Below, piece by piece: positions 9,437 through 17,371 of a stretch of 64,000 nucleotides of DNA. The stretch is taken from assembly GCF_900187565.1 (NCBI RefSeq), contig NZ_FYED01000005.1, forward strand, positions 124,001 to 188,000, in the 5' to 3' direction. How positions within the stretch are numbered: position 1 is the first letter of the stretch; the number at the start of each line of letters is the position of its first letter. The notes beneath the pieces were generated by a model. It was not told the origin of the DNA. It did not search any database and worked only from the letters and a program-made list of their open reading frames with translations. The translations under genes and the position numbers were made by a program. This DNA comes from Pseudomonas sp. Irchel 3A7. GTDB taxonomy: Bacteria; Pseudomonadota; Gammaproteobacteria; Pseudomonadales; Pseudomonadaceae.

Positions 9437-9463
9437 GACCTCAGTGGTGCGACTGCTGAGGTC
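9437..9463. promoter_or_regulatory. Inverted repeat over the start region of the MocR gene at 9467
   Basis: GACCTCAG (9437-9444) and CTGAGGTC (9456-9463) are perfect 8-base inverted repeats with an 11-base spacer, ending three bases before the ATG and including the GAGG ribosome-binding sequence. It could be an autoregulatory operator or an mRNA hairpin that hides the ribosome-binding site. The function is inferred. Confidence 0.5.
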
Positions 9464-9466
9464 ATC

Positions 9467-10897
9467 ATGAACACGACGCCTTTATACCGTCAGCTGGCCA
9501 ACCATTACCTGGACGCCATCCGCAGCGGCACCCTGAAAACCGGTGAGCGCTTTCCTTCGATCCGGTTGATGATGGAGAAACACGCCGTCAGCCTGTCGAC
9601 TGCCGTGCAAGTCTGTCGAGAACTGGAAGACTGTGGCGTGCTGGAAGCGCGGCCTCGCTCCGGCAATTACATTCGCCAGCCCGACACGCCGAGCAAACCC
9701 ATCCCCATCGCCCTGCCCCCGCCGCTGGATACTGAGGCTTATGCGGGCATTCACGAACAAGTGTCATCGGTGCTCAAGGCCAGTCAGCAGGCGACAATCA
9801 AGGTCAACCTGGCCAGTGCCTACTGCGCGCCGCAGCTTTATCCGCTCAAGACGCTGCAGGACAACATGCTCAAGACGTTGCGCCAGGACCCGCATCTGCT
9901 CGACACGACGGGCTCGACCTGCGGCCATATCGCGTTGCGCAATACGTTGGCCCGCCGGGCACTGACCAGCAAAACCCACCTCCCCGCCGAGCGCATCGTG
10001 ATCACCAACGGCGCGACCGAAGCGATTAACCTGGCGTTGCGCGCGGTGACCTGCCCGGGGGATACCGTGGCCGTGGAATCGCCGACCTTCTACGGTTTGC
10101 TGCAGATTCTCGAAAGCCTCAACCTGCAGGTGCGGGAAGTCCCGGCCACGACCCACAGCGGGATCAACCTGCTGACGCTCGAACAGTTGCTGCAAGGCCC
10201 CGAACGGATCAAGGCGCTGATCGTCATTCCCAACCTGCACAACCCGCTGGGCAGCATCATGCCCGACGCCAACAAGGCGCGGCTGGTACAACTGTGCGCC
10301 GAGCACCACACCGTGCTGATCGAAGACGACACCTACGGCGACCTGGTGGATACCGAGCAACCGTTGTCCACGCTCAAGCACTGGGACCGCAGCGACAACC
10401 TGATCTATTGCGCATCGCTGAACAAAACCCTGGCACCCGGCGTGCGTCTGGGCTGGATCAGCGCCGGGAAATGGCACGACCGCGTGGAAATGCTCAAACA
10501 CACCCAGTCCCGTGGTTGCGAAGCCTTGTCGCAACTGGCGGTCAGTGCGTTCATGGGGACACCGTCCTACGAACGTTACCTGCGTCGCTTGAGGAGAACC
10601 CTGGCGCAACAGCGCCAGCACATGAACGCGGCAATCCTGCGCTACTTTCCCGAGGGCACGAGCGTGAACACCCCCCAGGGCGGGACGTTGCTATGGGTGG
10701 AGTTGCCTCGGGAATATTCGTCCATGACGTTGTTTCACGAGGCCCTGAACGTCGGCATCCTGATTTCCCCTGGGGATATCTTTTCCAATACCGGGCGCTT
10801 TGGTCACTTTGTGCGGATCGGGTGTGGGGCGCCGTATTCGCCGCGGGTTGATGAGGCGCTCGCAACGCTCGGCCAACTACTCAAAACCCAAGGCTGA
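9467..10897 (+). CDS. MocR-type GntR/aminotransferase regulator (left flank of the island)
   Basis: This 476-residue MocR regulator has an N-terminal GntR winged helix (residues about 5-72, PSIRLMMEKHAVSLSTAVQVCREL). It is fused to a class I aminotransferase-fold domain with IEDDTYGDL (residues 286-293) and the PLP-binding Lys320 in SLNKTLAPGVRLGW. Such proteins use PLP, often as an adduct with an amine, as effector. It points toward the convergent biosynthetic operon that ends at 11009. A second MocR gene lies at the other end of the island. The ATG at 9467 with GAGG upstream is preferred to the 9398 start. Confidence 0.88.
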   Translation: MNTTPLYRQLANHYLDAIRSGTLKTGERFPSIRLMMEKHAVSLSTAVQVCRELEDCGVLEARPRSGNYIRQPDTPSKPIPIALPPPLDTEAYAGIHEQVSSVLKASQQATIKVNLASAYCAPQLYPLKTLQDNMLKTLRQDPHLLDTTGSTCGHIALRNTLARRALTSKTHLPAERIVITNGATEAINLALRAVTCPGDTVAVESPTFYGLLQILESLNLQVREVPATTHSGINLLTLEQLLQGPERIKALIVIPNLHNPLGSIMPDANKARLVQLCAEHHTVLIEDDTYGDLVDTEQPLSTLKHWDRSDNLIYCASLNKTLAPGVRLGWISAGKWHDRVEMLKHTQSRGCEALSQLAVSAFMGTPSYERYLRRLRRTLAQQRQHMNAAILRYFPEGTSVNTPQGGTLLWVELPREYSSMTLFHEALNVGILISPGDIFSNTGRFGHFVRIGCGAPYSPRVDEALATLGQLLKTQG

Positions 10898-10908
10898 CAC
10901 CGACCTAA

Positions 10909-10997
10909 TGTGGAAGCGAGCCTGCTCGCGAAGGCGGTGTATCAGACACATGAAAGTTGAATGTGCTGTCGTCTTCGCGAGCAGGCTCGCTCCCACA
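10909..10997. repeat. REP pair
   Basis: Inverted REP copies lie between the convergent ends of the MocR gene and the metallo-beta-lactamase-fold gene. Confidence 0.9.
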
Positions 10998-11008
10998 GGG
11001 GGAAGTGG

Positions 11009-11809
11009 TCAGGTTGGGGATTGGTGAAGGCAGATGATATGCGGATCATCATTCCAATGCGGAAAACGCTCGGCGATCAGGGGGTCGTGGCCGGGGATGA
11101 CGTGGTCTGCGCTGTCGGCCAGGCGGTCGATTTCGCTGAAGGCCTCCAGGGTTTGCGCCAGGTCATCAAGAATCGGAAACGGACTGCGCTCACGGATGTT
11201 GACCCACAGGTGCGCGGCATCCGACGCCAGCACGATCCAGCCGCGCGCGGTATTGACCCGCACCACCTGGCTTCCGGGTGTATGACCACCCACCGCATGC
11301 ACAGTGATGCCGGGCAGCACTTCGGCCGTGCCATTGTGCAAACGCATGCGCCCTTCGAACAACGGCGGCAGCGCCGACATCACGTCCTCGACTTCGTAGG
11401 TTTTGTTCACTGTGCGATGGGCCATTTTCGGACCGGTGCAAAAGCGCAGCTCCGCTTCTTGCAGGTGCACCGTGGCTTTCGGAAACAGCCCCAGGTTGCC
11501 GGCATGATCCCAGTGCAAATGGGTGAGGATCAGCTCCTCGACCTGCGCCGGATCGATGTCCAGTTGCCGTAGGGATTCTTCTGGCAGGCGATACATCTGA
11601 CGGTTGCGCCGATCCGCCGTGGCCGGCTGAAAACAGGTGTCGACCACGATCACCTGCTGTTCGTTACGGATCACCCAGAAGTAGTAGTCCAGCGGCATCG
11701 GCGCATTGGGATCACCGCAGCAGGCGTCGTAGAGAAAATTCTCCCGGGCGGTGCGCTGGGCGTTGGCGCCGACACGGATGGCGAACACTTCGTACACAGG
11801 AATGGACAT
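11009..11809 (-). CDS. Metallo-beta-lactamase-fold hydrolase, lactonase-like
   Basis: This 266-residue MBL-fold protein has the dinuclear metal motif THLHWDH (His97, His99, Asp101, His102). It also has the later ligands in GGHTPGS, the ASDAAH aspartate and VIPGHDP. The order and length resemble N-acyl-homoserine lactonase-like enzymes, but the substrate could equally be a thioester, lactone or other ester made by the operon. It is the last gene of a six-gene operon, 13 bases behind the diiron oxygenase. A quorum-quenching role should not be assumed from the fold. Confidence 0.82.
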   Translation of the reverse strand: MSIPVYEVFAIRVGANAQRTARENFLYDACCGDPNAPMPLDYYFWVIRNEQQVIVVDTCFQPATADRRNRQMYRLPEESLRQLDIDPAQVEELILTHLHWDHAGNLGLFPKATVHLQEAELRFCTGPKMAHRTVNKTYEVEDVMSALPPLFEGRMRLHNGTAEVLPGITVHAVGGHTPGSQVVRVNTARGWIVLASDAAHLWVNIRERSPFPILDDLAQTLEAFSEIDRLADSADHVIPGHDPLIAERFPHWNDDPHIICLHQSPT

Positions 11810-11822
11810 GGAACCTCCTGGT

Positions 11823-12782
11823 TCAGGCCGCCGCGGTGGCTTTCAAGGTCGGACGAAAATCGAAGTCGATCTGATCGCTGATACCCAGCTCCTGCGCCAA
11901 TTTATGCAGGCCGCTGTAGTCGCGCATGATCGTCGCGTTCTTGTTGCTCTCGCGGGTGTCGGCAATGATCAGTGCGGCGTCCACAACCCCGAGCTGCATC
12001 AGAATCGCCTCCCACATCGAGTAGTCCTGAGCGACAAAGGCACTCAGTGCCACCGACAAGGTGCGTGCGAAAAATTCCCGCTGCGCCGGCTGCATGTTGG
12101 CGTACATCACCTTGGCCACTTCAGCCAACACTTTGCTGTGGGCATATTCGTCACGGTTATGCAGCTCGGCGACGCGACGGTTTTGCGGCTGGATACTCTG
12201 GTCGTCCGCCAGCAGATCCAGATAAGCGTTGACGCTGATCTCGGCCACCACCGCGAAGGTGATCGCCGCCAGGTCTTTCTGCCATTGCTCGGCCAGCGTT
12301 TCCCGCAAGGCCAGCAGTCGCAGATAGGTGACTGACGGCGGCAAGTCCAGATTCTGATCGAGCGCACGCTCCAGTTTGGTCCGTTCGATGGCCCGCAGGT
12401 GCATGAGCGTGTGGTAATGCTCGTCGATCAAGGTTTGCTGCATGGCCTCGCGGAAATGCCAGTCATCCTTGCCCAGGTATTGATTGGCGATGACGCTGAG
12501 CGCCGGATTCACCACGTGTTCTTCGGCGGTCACGGTGCGCAGGTTGTAGCCGATCCAGCCCCAGGTCACCACGCTGCTCTTGAGTTCATCGCTCAAGACC
12601 TGGAATTTGGGGTGGTGAAAGAACGGCACCATGCGCTCCGGGTAGTCCGGGCGCGCCGGGTCGAACACCTCGTCGGCCGACATCTTGTCCGGCGAGCAGA
12701 CCGTGGCACGCCGGGTCCAGGCCTGATTGAGCCGCACGACCAGTTGATGATCGACCTTGGCGATCTCGATTGCTGTTTGCAT
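11823..12782 (-). CDS. AurF-like diiron N-oxygenase
   Basis: This 319-residue protein carries what looks like the full ligand set of the AurF/CmlI arylamine-oxygenase family: a Glu in the EEH of residues 87-89, Glu121 and His124 (EHYH), Glu181, His208, Glu212 and His215 (LHNRDEYAH). The spacing Glu181-His208-Glu212-His215 is the same as Glu196-His223-Glu227-His230 in AurF. Family members oxidise amines to hydroxylamines, nitroso or nitro groups. Here the amine is probably an amino acid derivative supplied by neighbouring enzymes, not an aromatic one, since no aromatic pathway gene is nearby. It lies between the dioxygenase and MBL genes in one operon. Confidence 0.82.
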   Translation of the reverse strand: MQTAIEIAKVDHQLVVRLNQAWTRRATVCSPDKMSADEVFDPARPDYPERMVPFFHHPKFQVLSDELKSSVVTWGWIGYNLRTVTAEEHVVNPALSVIANQYLGKDDWHFREAMQQTLIDEHYHTLMHLRAIERTKLERALDQNLDLPPSVTYLRLLALRETLAEQWQKDLAAITFAVVAEISVNAYLDLLADDQSIQPQNRRVAELHNRDEYAHSKVLAEVAKVMYANMQPAQREFFARTLSVALSAFVAQDYSMWEAILMQLGVVDAALIIADTRESNKNATIMRDYSGLHKLAQELGISDQIDFDFRPTLKATAAA

Positions 12783-12845
12783 GACGCGATACCTGTAGGA
12801 CGCGTACCCGCTGAGGGGTACGCCGAAGGAATGGAAACGTAAGAA

Positions 12846-13604
12846 TCAGGCCAGCCAGTAGCGGGTCAGGTGGCGCGCCGGGTCAGTGTATCGACTCCGG
12901 GCGTGGATCATCCGCCAGTTGTCCCAGATCAGCATGCAGTCGTCGGGAATCAGCACCGGGGTGTTGTGCTCGACGAAGTACGCTTCGCCGAGTACGGCAA
13001 ACCTGGCCAGCGGCGAGTCGTTGTTGTTGACCTGTGATTGCTGCAAGGCTTGCTTCGACGGGTTCACATCGCCGTAGTGAAACTGGTTGTAGCTGAAGCG
13101 GAAAATGTCGCCCTCCTCGGTGGGCGTCAGGATGTACTCCTTGACCCGGGTTTGCGCGGGCTCGCCGGGTTTGGCGGTGGCAACGAACTCCACGGGGGTG
13201 TCATCCAGCCATTCGCGCAGTTGCGGGTCGCTGCGCTCCAGTGACTGCAAGAACGCGTAACCGTCCACCAGCCCCGTGTGGCCGCCACCGCAAGTCGCCT
13301 GATGATGGCAATGCAGCGCCAGGTAACGCGGCGGCGGGCCATACACCGGCGCCTCGGTGTGCGGGCCAATGCCGTTCATGCTCTGGGAGTACGGCAGGTC
13401 TTCATAGCCCGGCTTGCGGGTGATGGCGAAGGCAGTCTGCCCGTTGAATTGCGGAATGACCGGGCCGAACTCGTGCAGGGTGCCTAAAACGTCGTGGGAA
13501 AACTCCCCCGGCGTCAGCACCGTCCAGCCACGGCTCGACAATTCCTCATGGCGATGGCCCAGGGAAACATAAGGTTTGGACGCAACAATCCCTTGATCTG
13601 ACAT
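12846..13604 (-). CDS. Fe(II)/2-oxoglutarate dioxygenase (TauD/clavaminate-synthase-like)
   Basis: This 252-residue enzyme has an iron-binding triad His82-x-Glu84 (GPHTEAPVYG) with distal His234. A 2-oxoglutarate-binding Arg lies near the end (RHLTRYWLA). The HxE variant, in place of HxD, is the form found in clavaminate synthase and related amino-acid hydroxylases, so hydroxylation or desaturation of a free or modified amino acid is a reasonable inference. It follows the aminotransferase gene after 21 bases and is part of the same operon. Confidence 0.83.
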   Translation of the reverse strand: MSDQGIVASKPYVSLGHRHEELSSRGWTVLTPGEFSHDVLGTLHEFGPVIPQFNGQTAFAITRKPGYEDLPYSQSMNGIGPHTEAPVYGPPPRYLALHCHHQATCGGGHTGLVDGYAFLQSLERSDPQLREWLDDTPVEFVATAKPGEPAQTRVKEYILTPTEEGDIFRFSYNQFHYGDVNPSKQALQQSQVNNNDSPLARFAVLGEAYFVEHNTPVLIPDDCMLIWDNWRMIHARSRYTDPARHLTRYWLA

Positions 13605-13625
13605 GGTGAGGTTCCTGGCGGTTTA

Positions 13626-14498
13626 TCAGGCGTTGACGGTTGAGGTGTAGGCGGCAATCAATTCGCGGCACGCGGTGCCCGGTCGGTAAGGCTGTTCATC
13701 GATGCTTTGCACAGGAGTGATTTCGGCGGCGGTGCCCGTCAGAAAACACTCGTCGAACTCGCCCAGCTGCGTAGGCAAAATCGTGGTTTCGATCACCTGG
13801 TAATCCAGGGTCCTGGCCAGCTCGATGACGGTCTGCCGGGTAATTCCGTTGAGGAAACAATCCGGCGTCGGCGTGTACAAAGTCCGACCTTTAACGAAGA
13901 ACACGTTGGCGCTGGTGGCCTCGGCGACGTGACCGCGCCAGTCGAGCATCAAGGCATCGTGGTAGCCGTTGTTTTCCGCATCGTGCTTGCTCAGTGTGGC
14001 GATCTGATAATGCCCCGACGCCTTGGCTTCGAAGGGGCTGCTGCTCGGTGGCGGGCGCCGCCACGTAGCGGTTTTCAAGCGAATGCCGGCCATGCGCGCC
14101 GCCGGGTCGAAATAGCTCGGCCATTGCCAGCAGGCGATTGCCACATGCACGCGGTTGAAACGTGCCGAGGTGGAAATCATCTCGCTGCCGCGCCACGCCA
14201 CCGGCCGCAAATAGCCCTCGACCACCTGGTTGCGCTGCAGCACTTCATGGCTCGCTGCTTCCAGTTCGGCGGGCTCGAACGGGATGGCAAAATCCATCAG
14301 CTGCGCCGAGCGATACAACCGCTCAGTGTGTTCGCGCAGCTTGAAGACCTTGCCGTTGTACACGCGCTCCCCTTCATACACTGTGCTCGCATAATGCAAG
14401 CCATGGGTCAGCACATGCAGGCGCGCCTGGGACCACTCGACGAACTCGCCGTCGAGCCAGATCCATCCTTCGCGTTGATCAAACGGGATACCGCTCAT
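13626..14498 (-). CDS. Class IV aminotransferase (branched-chain aminotransferase-like)
   Basis: This 290-residue fold-type IV PLP enzyme has the Schiff-base lysine at Lys159 in FEAKASGHYQ and conserved segments THGLHYASTVYEGERVY and EATSANVFFV. It is close to IlvE in length and motif order. Its position inside a tight operon of radical SAM and oxygenase genes suggests a dedicated transamination or deamination step in secondary metabolism, not general branched-chain amino acid synthesis. D-amino-acid or aminodeoxychorismate lyase activity of the same fold cannot be excluded. Confidence 0.85.
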   Translation of the reverse strand: MSGIPFDQREGWIWLDGEFVEWSQARLHVLTHGLHYASTVYEGERVYNGKVFKLREHTERLYRSAQLMDFAIPFEPAELEAASHEVLQRNQVVEGYLRPVAWRGSEMISTSARFNRVHVAIACWQWPSYFDPAARMAGIRLKTATWRRPPPSSSPFEAKASGHYQIATLSKHDAENNGYHDALMLDWRGHVAEATSANVFFVKGRTLYTPTPDCFLNGITRQTVIELARTLDYQVIETTILPTQLGEFDECFLTGTAAEITPVQSIDEQPYRPGTACRELIAAYTSTVNA

Positions 14499-14528
14499 GT
14501 CCTTGTCTCCCCAATTCCAAGAATCGTC

Positions 14529-15881
14529 CTACGCCGTTTGCAGCAGCACCGGTATCAATTCCGGCGCAGGTGCCAGCAAAAGCTCAGGCTCGGTTTGAAA
14601 GAAAAACCCTCGCTCGCCAAAGGCCGGTCGCAACTGGTCGAACCAGGTCGCCTGCGGGTCGAAGCGCGCATAAAAGGTGCGCAATACCCATTGCGGGTCC
14701 CGGGCCTGGAGGAACTGCAACACAAAGACTTTTTCCCCGGCGACGGTCTCGATGCCGTTGATCAACACCTTGCCGTAGAAGGTGCTCATCGATGGCCCGC
14801 GCACCGTGCGCGCCAGCCCGGAGACCGTGCGGTACGCCGCCTGGAAAATCTCGAACGCCCGCGCCAGCGGCATTGCGAAGTAATGGCTGGGGCCGGTGTC
14901 CCGCTCGACGAACATGTAGTACGGCACCGCCCCGAGCCTCACGCCTTCGGTCCACAGCTCGGCCCAATCGGCGGGGTTTTCATTGATGTGGCGGATCACC
15001 GGTGCCTGCATGCGCAGGGTGGCACCGGTGGAGCGAATGCGTTCGACGGCTTGTCGGGCGATGTCCTGGCGGATCTCCACCGGGTGGTTGTAGTGCCCCA
15101 TGATCGACAGGTTTTTCCCCGCCGCGACGATCCGCCGAAACAGTTCGAGCAGCTCCGGCGCGTCCTTGTCGCGGACAAATCGCTGTGGCCAATACGCCAC
15201 GGACTTGGTGCCGATGCGGATATTTTTCAGGTGCGCCAGTTCCAGCAGCGGCTCGATGTATCCGGCCAGCGAACGACTGTTCATGATCAGCGGATCGCCC
15301 CCGGTGATCAGCACATCGGTGACTTCCGTGTGCACCCGCAAGTAACTCACCAGTTCCTGGGATTCCCGTGCGTTGAACTTGAGTTCTTCCTCACCGATGA
15401 ACTGCGCCCAGCGGAAACAGAAGGTGCAATACGCATGACAGGTCTGACCGGCACCGGGGAAAAACAGCACGGTCTCGCGGTACTTGTGCTGAATGCCTGG
15501 CAGGACTTTTCCGTCGAGAATGGCGTTGTTATGGGTCAACTGCCCGGCCGGGTGAGGGTTCATCCGTAGCCAGATCGCTTCGATCCGGCGCTTGATGGCC
15601 GCCGCATCGTCCTGTTCGATCAGTTGCTTGAGCGATGCGTACTCGTCCGGCAGCAACATGTCCTTGTGGGGAAAGGTCATGCGGAAAACCGGATCGTCCG
15701 GAATGTTGTTCCAGTCGACCAACGTACCGAGTACGTATTCGTTGGTGCGAAACGGCATGACCCGCGCGACGACGGTCATTGCTTCCTGCAAGGCCGGCGT
15801 CAGCTTGTGCCAGTACGGCGTGTCGCGGATGGTACGTGAGTTATAGGGTTTGTATCTTTCCAGCTCCGACATTCCCTGCAT
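14529..15881 (-). CDS. KamA-family radical SAM protein (lysine 2,3-aminomutase-like)
   Basis: This 450-residue radical SAM enzyme has the [4Fe-4S] motif CHAYCTFC (Cys148, Cys152, Cys155) and the SAM-binding GGDPL (194-198). The general layout is that of lysine 2,3-aminomutase. Known relatives shift an alpha-amino group to the beta position with PLP. In the region where classical aminomutases have a glycine-rich motif around the PLP lysine, this protein has RGPSMSTFYGKV (Lys371 possible), so the PLP chemistry or substrate may differ. AGGAG precedes the ATG at 15881. Second gene of the operon, 30 bases after the GST gene. Confidence 0.83.
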   Translation of the reverse strand: MQGMSELERYKPYNSRTIRDTPYWHKLTPALQEAMTVVARVMPFRTNEYVLGTLVDWNNIPDDPVFRMTFPHKDMLLPDEYASLKQLIEQDDAAAIKRRIEAIWLRMNPHPAGQLTHNNAILDGKVLPGIQHKYRETVLFFPGAGQTCHAYCTFCFRWAQFIGEEELKFNARESQELVSYLRVHTEVTDVLITGGDPLIMNSRSLAGYIEPLLELAHLKNIRIGTKSVAYWPQRFVRDKDAPELLELFRRIVAAGKNLSIMGHYNHPVEIRQDIARQAVERIRSTGATLRMQAPVIRHINENPADWAELWTEGVRLGAVPYYMFVERDTGPSHYFAMPLARAFEIFQAAYRTVSGLARTVRGPSMSTFYGKVLINGIETVAGEKVFVLQFLQARDPQWVLRTFYARFDPQATWFDQLRPAFGERGFFFQTEPELLLAPAPELIPVLLQTA

Positions 15882-15911
15882 GGCAGCGCTCCTGGTGTTG
15901 GCTGGCGGCGG

Positions 15912-16556
15912 TTACTGAACGGCTGGCGCTACGCGCTCTATGTCCATCCAGGCCCGAACACTGTCGCGGTCCCATTGACGGCGCACGTAGGTCGCGAGCC
16001 GCGCAGGTACCGGATCACCGTTGGCGACCAGTCGGTTGAGCATGATTGCCAGGTCGGTGTCGGCAATGCTCCAGTCACCGAACAGGTGCTCGGCGCCCTC
16101 TTGCAGCAAGCGATCGGCCACAAAGAACAAGCGGTCGACCGCAGCACGGGCTTCGTCGGAAAGCGGGTTGTGTTTCTTGCCGAAGTACACCAGGTCAAAT
16201 GGGCGTTCTTTGCGCACCACCAGCAGATCGCTGCGCAACCAGGCCTGAAGCTGACGGGCACGGGCGCGTTGCTTGATGTCTTGAGGGAACAGTTTTTTAT
16301 GTCCAGGTGACAGCTCATCCAGGTATTCGGCGATGGCGGAAGATTCCGACAGCGCAAAACCCTCATGAACTAATGTTGGAATTTTGTTGGTCAGGGAAAG
16401 ATCACGATAAGTCGCTTTATAATTCTCCTTCGCCTTCAAATCTACCGTAACCAATTCGAATGAAAGTTGTTTTTCTTTCAACGCCACAAACGCGGACATT
16501 GCAAACGCACTGACAAAATCCGCACCCACACACAATTGCAGTTTCGTACTTTCCAT
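15912..16556 (-). CDS. Glutathione S-transferase, YfcF-like
   Basis: This 214-residue protein has an N-terminal thioredoxin-like domain (LCVGADFVSAFAMSAFVAL, KIPTLVHEGFALSESSAIAEYLDE) and a C-terminal helical GST domain (FGDWSIADTDLAIMLNRLV). It matches E. coli YfcF in length. The ATG at 16556 has GGGAG upstream and is preferred to the 16595 start. As first gene of the operon it may conjugate, reduce or isomerise a reactive intermediate with glutathione. That role is inferred from context only. Confidence 0.85.
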   Translation of the reverse strand: MESTKLQLCVGADFVSAFAMSAFVALKEKQLSFELVTVDLKAKENYKATYRDLSLTNKIPTLVHEGFALSESSAIAEYLDELSPGHKKLFPQDIKQRARARQLQAWLRSDLLVVRKERPFDLVYFGKKHNPLSDEARAAVDRLFFVADRLLQEGAEHLFGDWSIADTDLAIMLNRLVANGDPVPARLATYVRRQWDRDSVRAWMDIERVAPAVQ

Positions 16557-16628
16557 AGAACGCTCCCTTGCACTAATCACACTAATCCGTTGCATTGGAA
16601 TCGATCGTAGTTAGGTGTTTAAACGCTG

Positions 16629-16667
16629 AACAGATACAGAAATTATCTGTTTCTACGGATACAGAAA
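16629..16667. promoter_or_regulatory. Operator-like inverted and direct repeats upstream of the GST operon
   Basis: AACAGATA (16629-16636) and TATCTGTT (16644-16651) form a perfect inverted repeat. GATACAGAAA occurs twice in direct orientation (16633-16642 and 16658-16667), 25 bases apart. This combination is the kind of site bound by MocR-family regulators, two of which flank the island. The site lies about 75-110 bases upstream of the GST start codon. Confidence 0.55.
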
Positions 16668-16697
16668 GTTGATGAGGCAGAAAAACCTGCCCCTCCC

Positions 16698-16798
16698 TGT
16701 AGGAGCGAGCTCGCTCGCGATGGACCAGAGAACGCCGCGGGGTATCAGGCTCCCAGCGTTATCGTTAACGACCATCGCGAGCAGAGCTCGCTCCTACA
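16698..16798. repeat. REP pair, TAGGAGCGAGC subtype
   Basis: Inverted REP copies with the internal ATCGTTAACGACCATCGC loop lie between the cupin stop and the promoter of the GST operon, separating the two operons of the island. Confidence 0.88.
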
Positions 16799-16821
16799 GG
16801 GGTGGGGGAATTTGGGGAGGG

Positions 16822-17289
16822 TCAGACCGTGGCGGTCGCCAGGTTGGAGAGCATCGCCATTTGCGGCATGTTGCTCATGTTAAGCATGACCAGCGGTTCG
16901 GTGGCGCTGGTGTTGACGAAGCCGTGCTCGGTCCAGGCCGGCACCAGCAGCACGTCACCAGGGCCGACGCTCACTGCATTGGCATCGCCCAGGGTCAACG
17001 TGCCACTGCCAGACTGAATGATGAACAGGTGCCACCAGGAATGGGTATGGCCAGTGAGCGTCGAGCCGGGTATCAACCATTGCATGGACACCGCCATGCC
17101 TGGCATCAACCTGCAACCTTCGAGGCTGTTGTCGTGGGCCAGCGCAACAATATCGACCTCGCTGGCTGCAAGACTCTGACGCATGTCCACAAGTTCGTCT
17201 TGTTTCCACACCCGCGCACTGCCAGGCGGGCGCTTTAAGCTCTGGCGAAAATCCTTATAGGGAAAAAACCCACCTTGAATATTATTCAT
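16822..17289 (-). CDS. Single-domain cupin
   Basis: This 155-residue cupin has metal-site histidines in PGSTLTGHTHSWWHLFI (His81, His83, His87) and the second motif PGDVLLVPAWTEHGF (His122). The glutamate usual in cupin motif 1 is replaced by aromatic residues or His, so the metal site is atypical. Small cupins in biosynthetic clusters act as isomerases, dioxygenases or binding proteins, and nothing here decides between these. It is the last gene of the transporter/ATP-grasp/RidA operon, and a 20-base perfect palindrome lies just before its start. Confidence 0.8.
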   Translation of the reverse strand: MNNIQGGFFPYKDFRQSLKRPPGSARVWKQDELVDMRQSLAASEVDIVALAHDNSLEGCRLMPGMAVSMQWLIPGSTLTGHTHSWWHLFIIQSGSGTLTLGDANAVSVGPGDVLLVPAWTEHGFVNTSATEPLVMLNMSNMPQMAMLSNLATATV

Positions 17290-17306
17290 CCACGAATTCC
17301 ATATGG

Positions 17307-17326
17307 CTGGTGACTTAAGTCACCAG
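17307..17326. promoter_or_regulatory. Perfect 20-base palindrome upstream of the cupin gene
   Basis: CTGGTGACTTAAGTCACCAG is identical to its reverse complement. It lies 18 bases before the cupin ATG and downstream of the RidA stop at 17372. No T-run follows, so it does not look like a terminator. A dimeric regulator site or an mRNA processing hairpin is more likely. Confidence 0.6.
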
Positions 17327-17371
17327 ACACTAGGCGAACAATTAACCACTGTAAAGCCAGGCCACTCAGAC

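Noticed and set aside
11009..11809. Dedicated quorum-quenching AHL lactonase
   Set aside because: The MBL motif fits, but the gene is the last member of a biosynthetic operon, and the fold covers many hydrolases.
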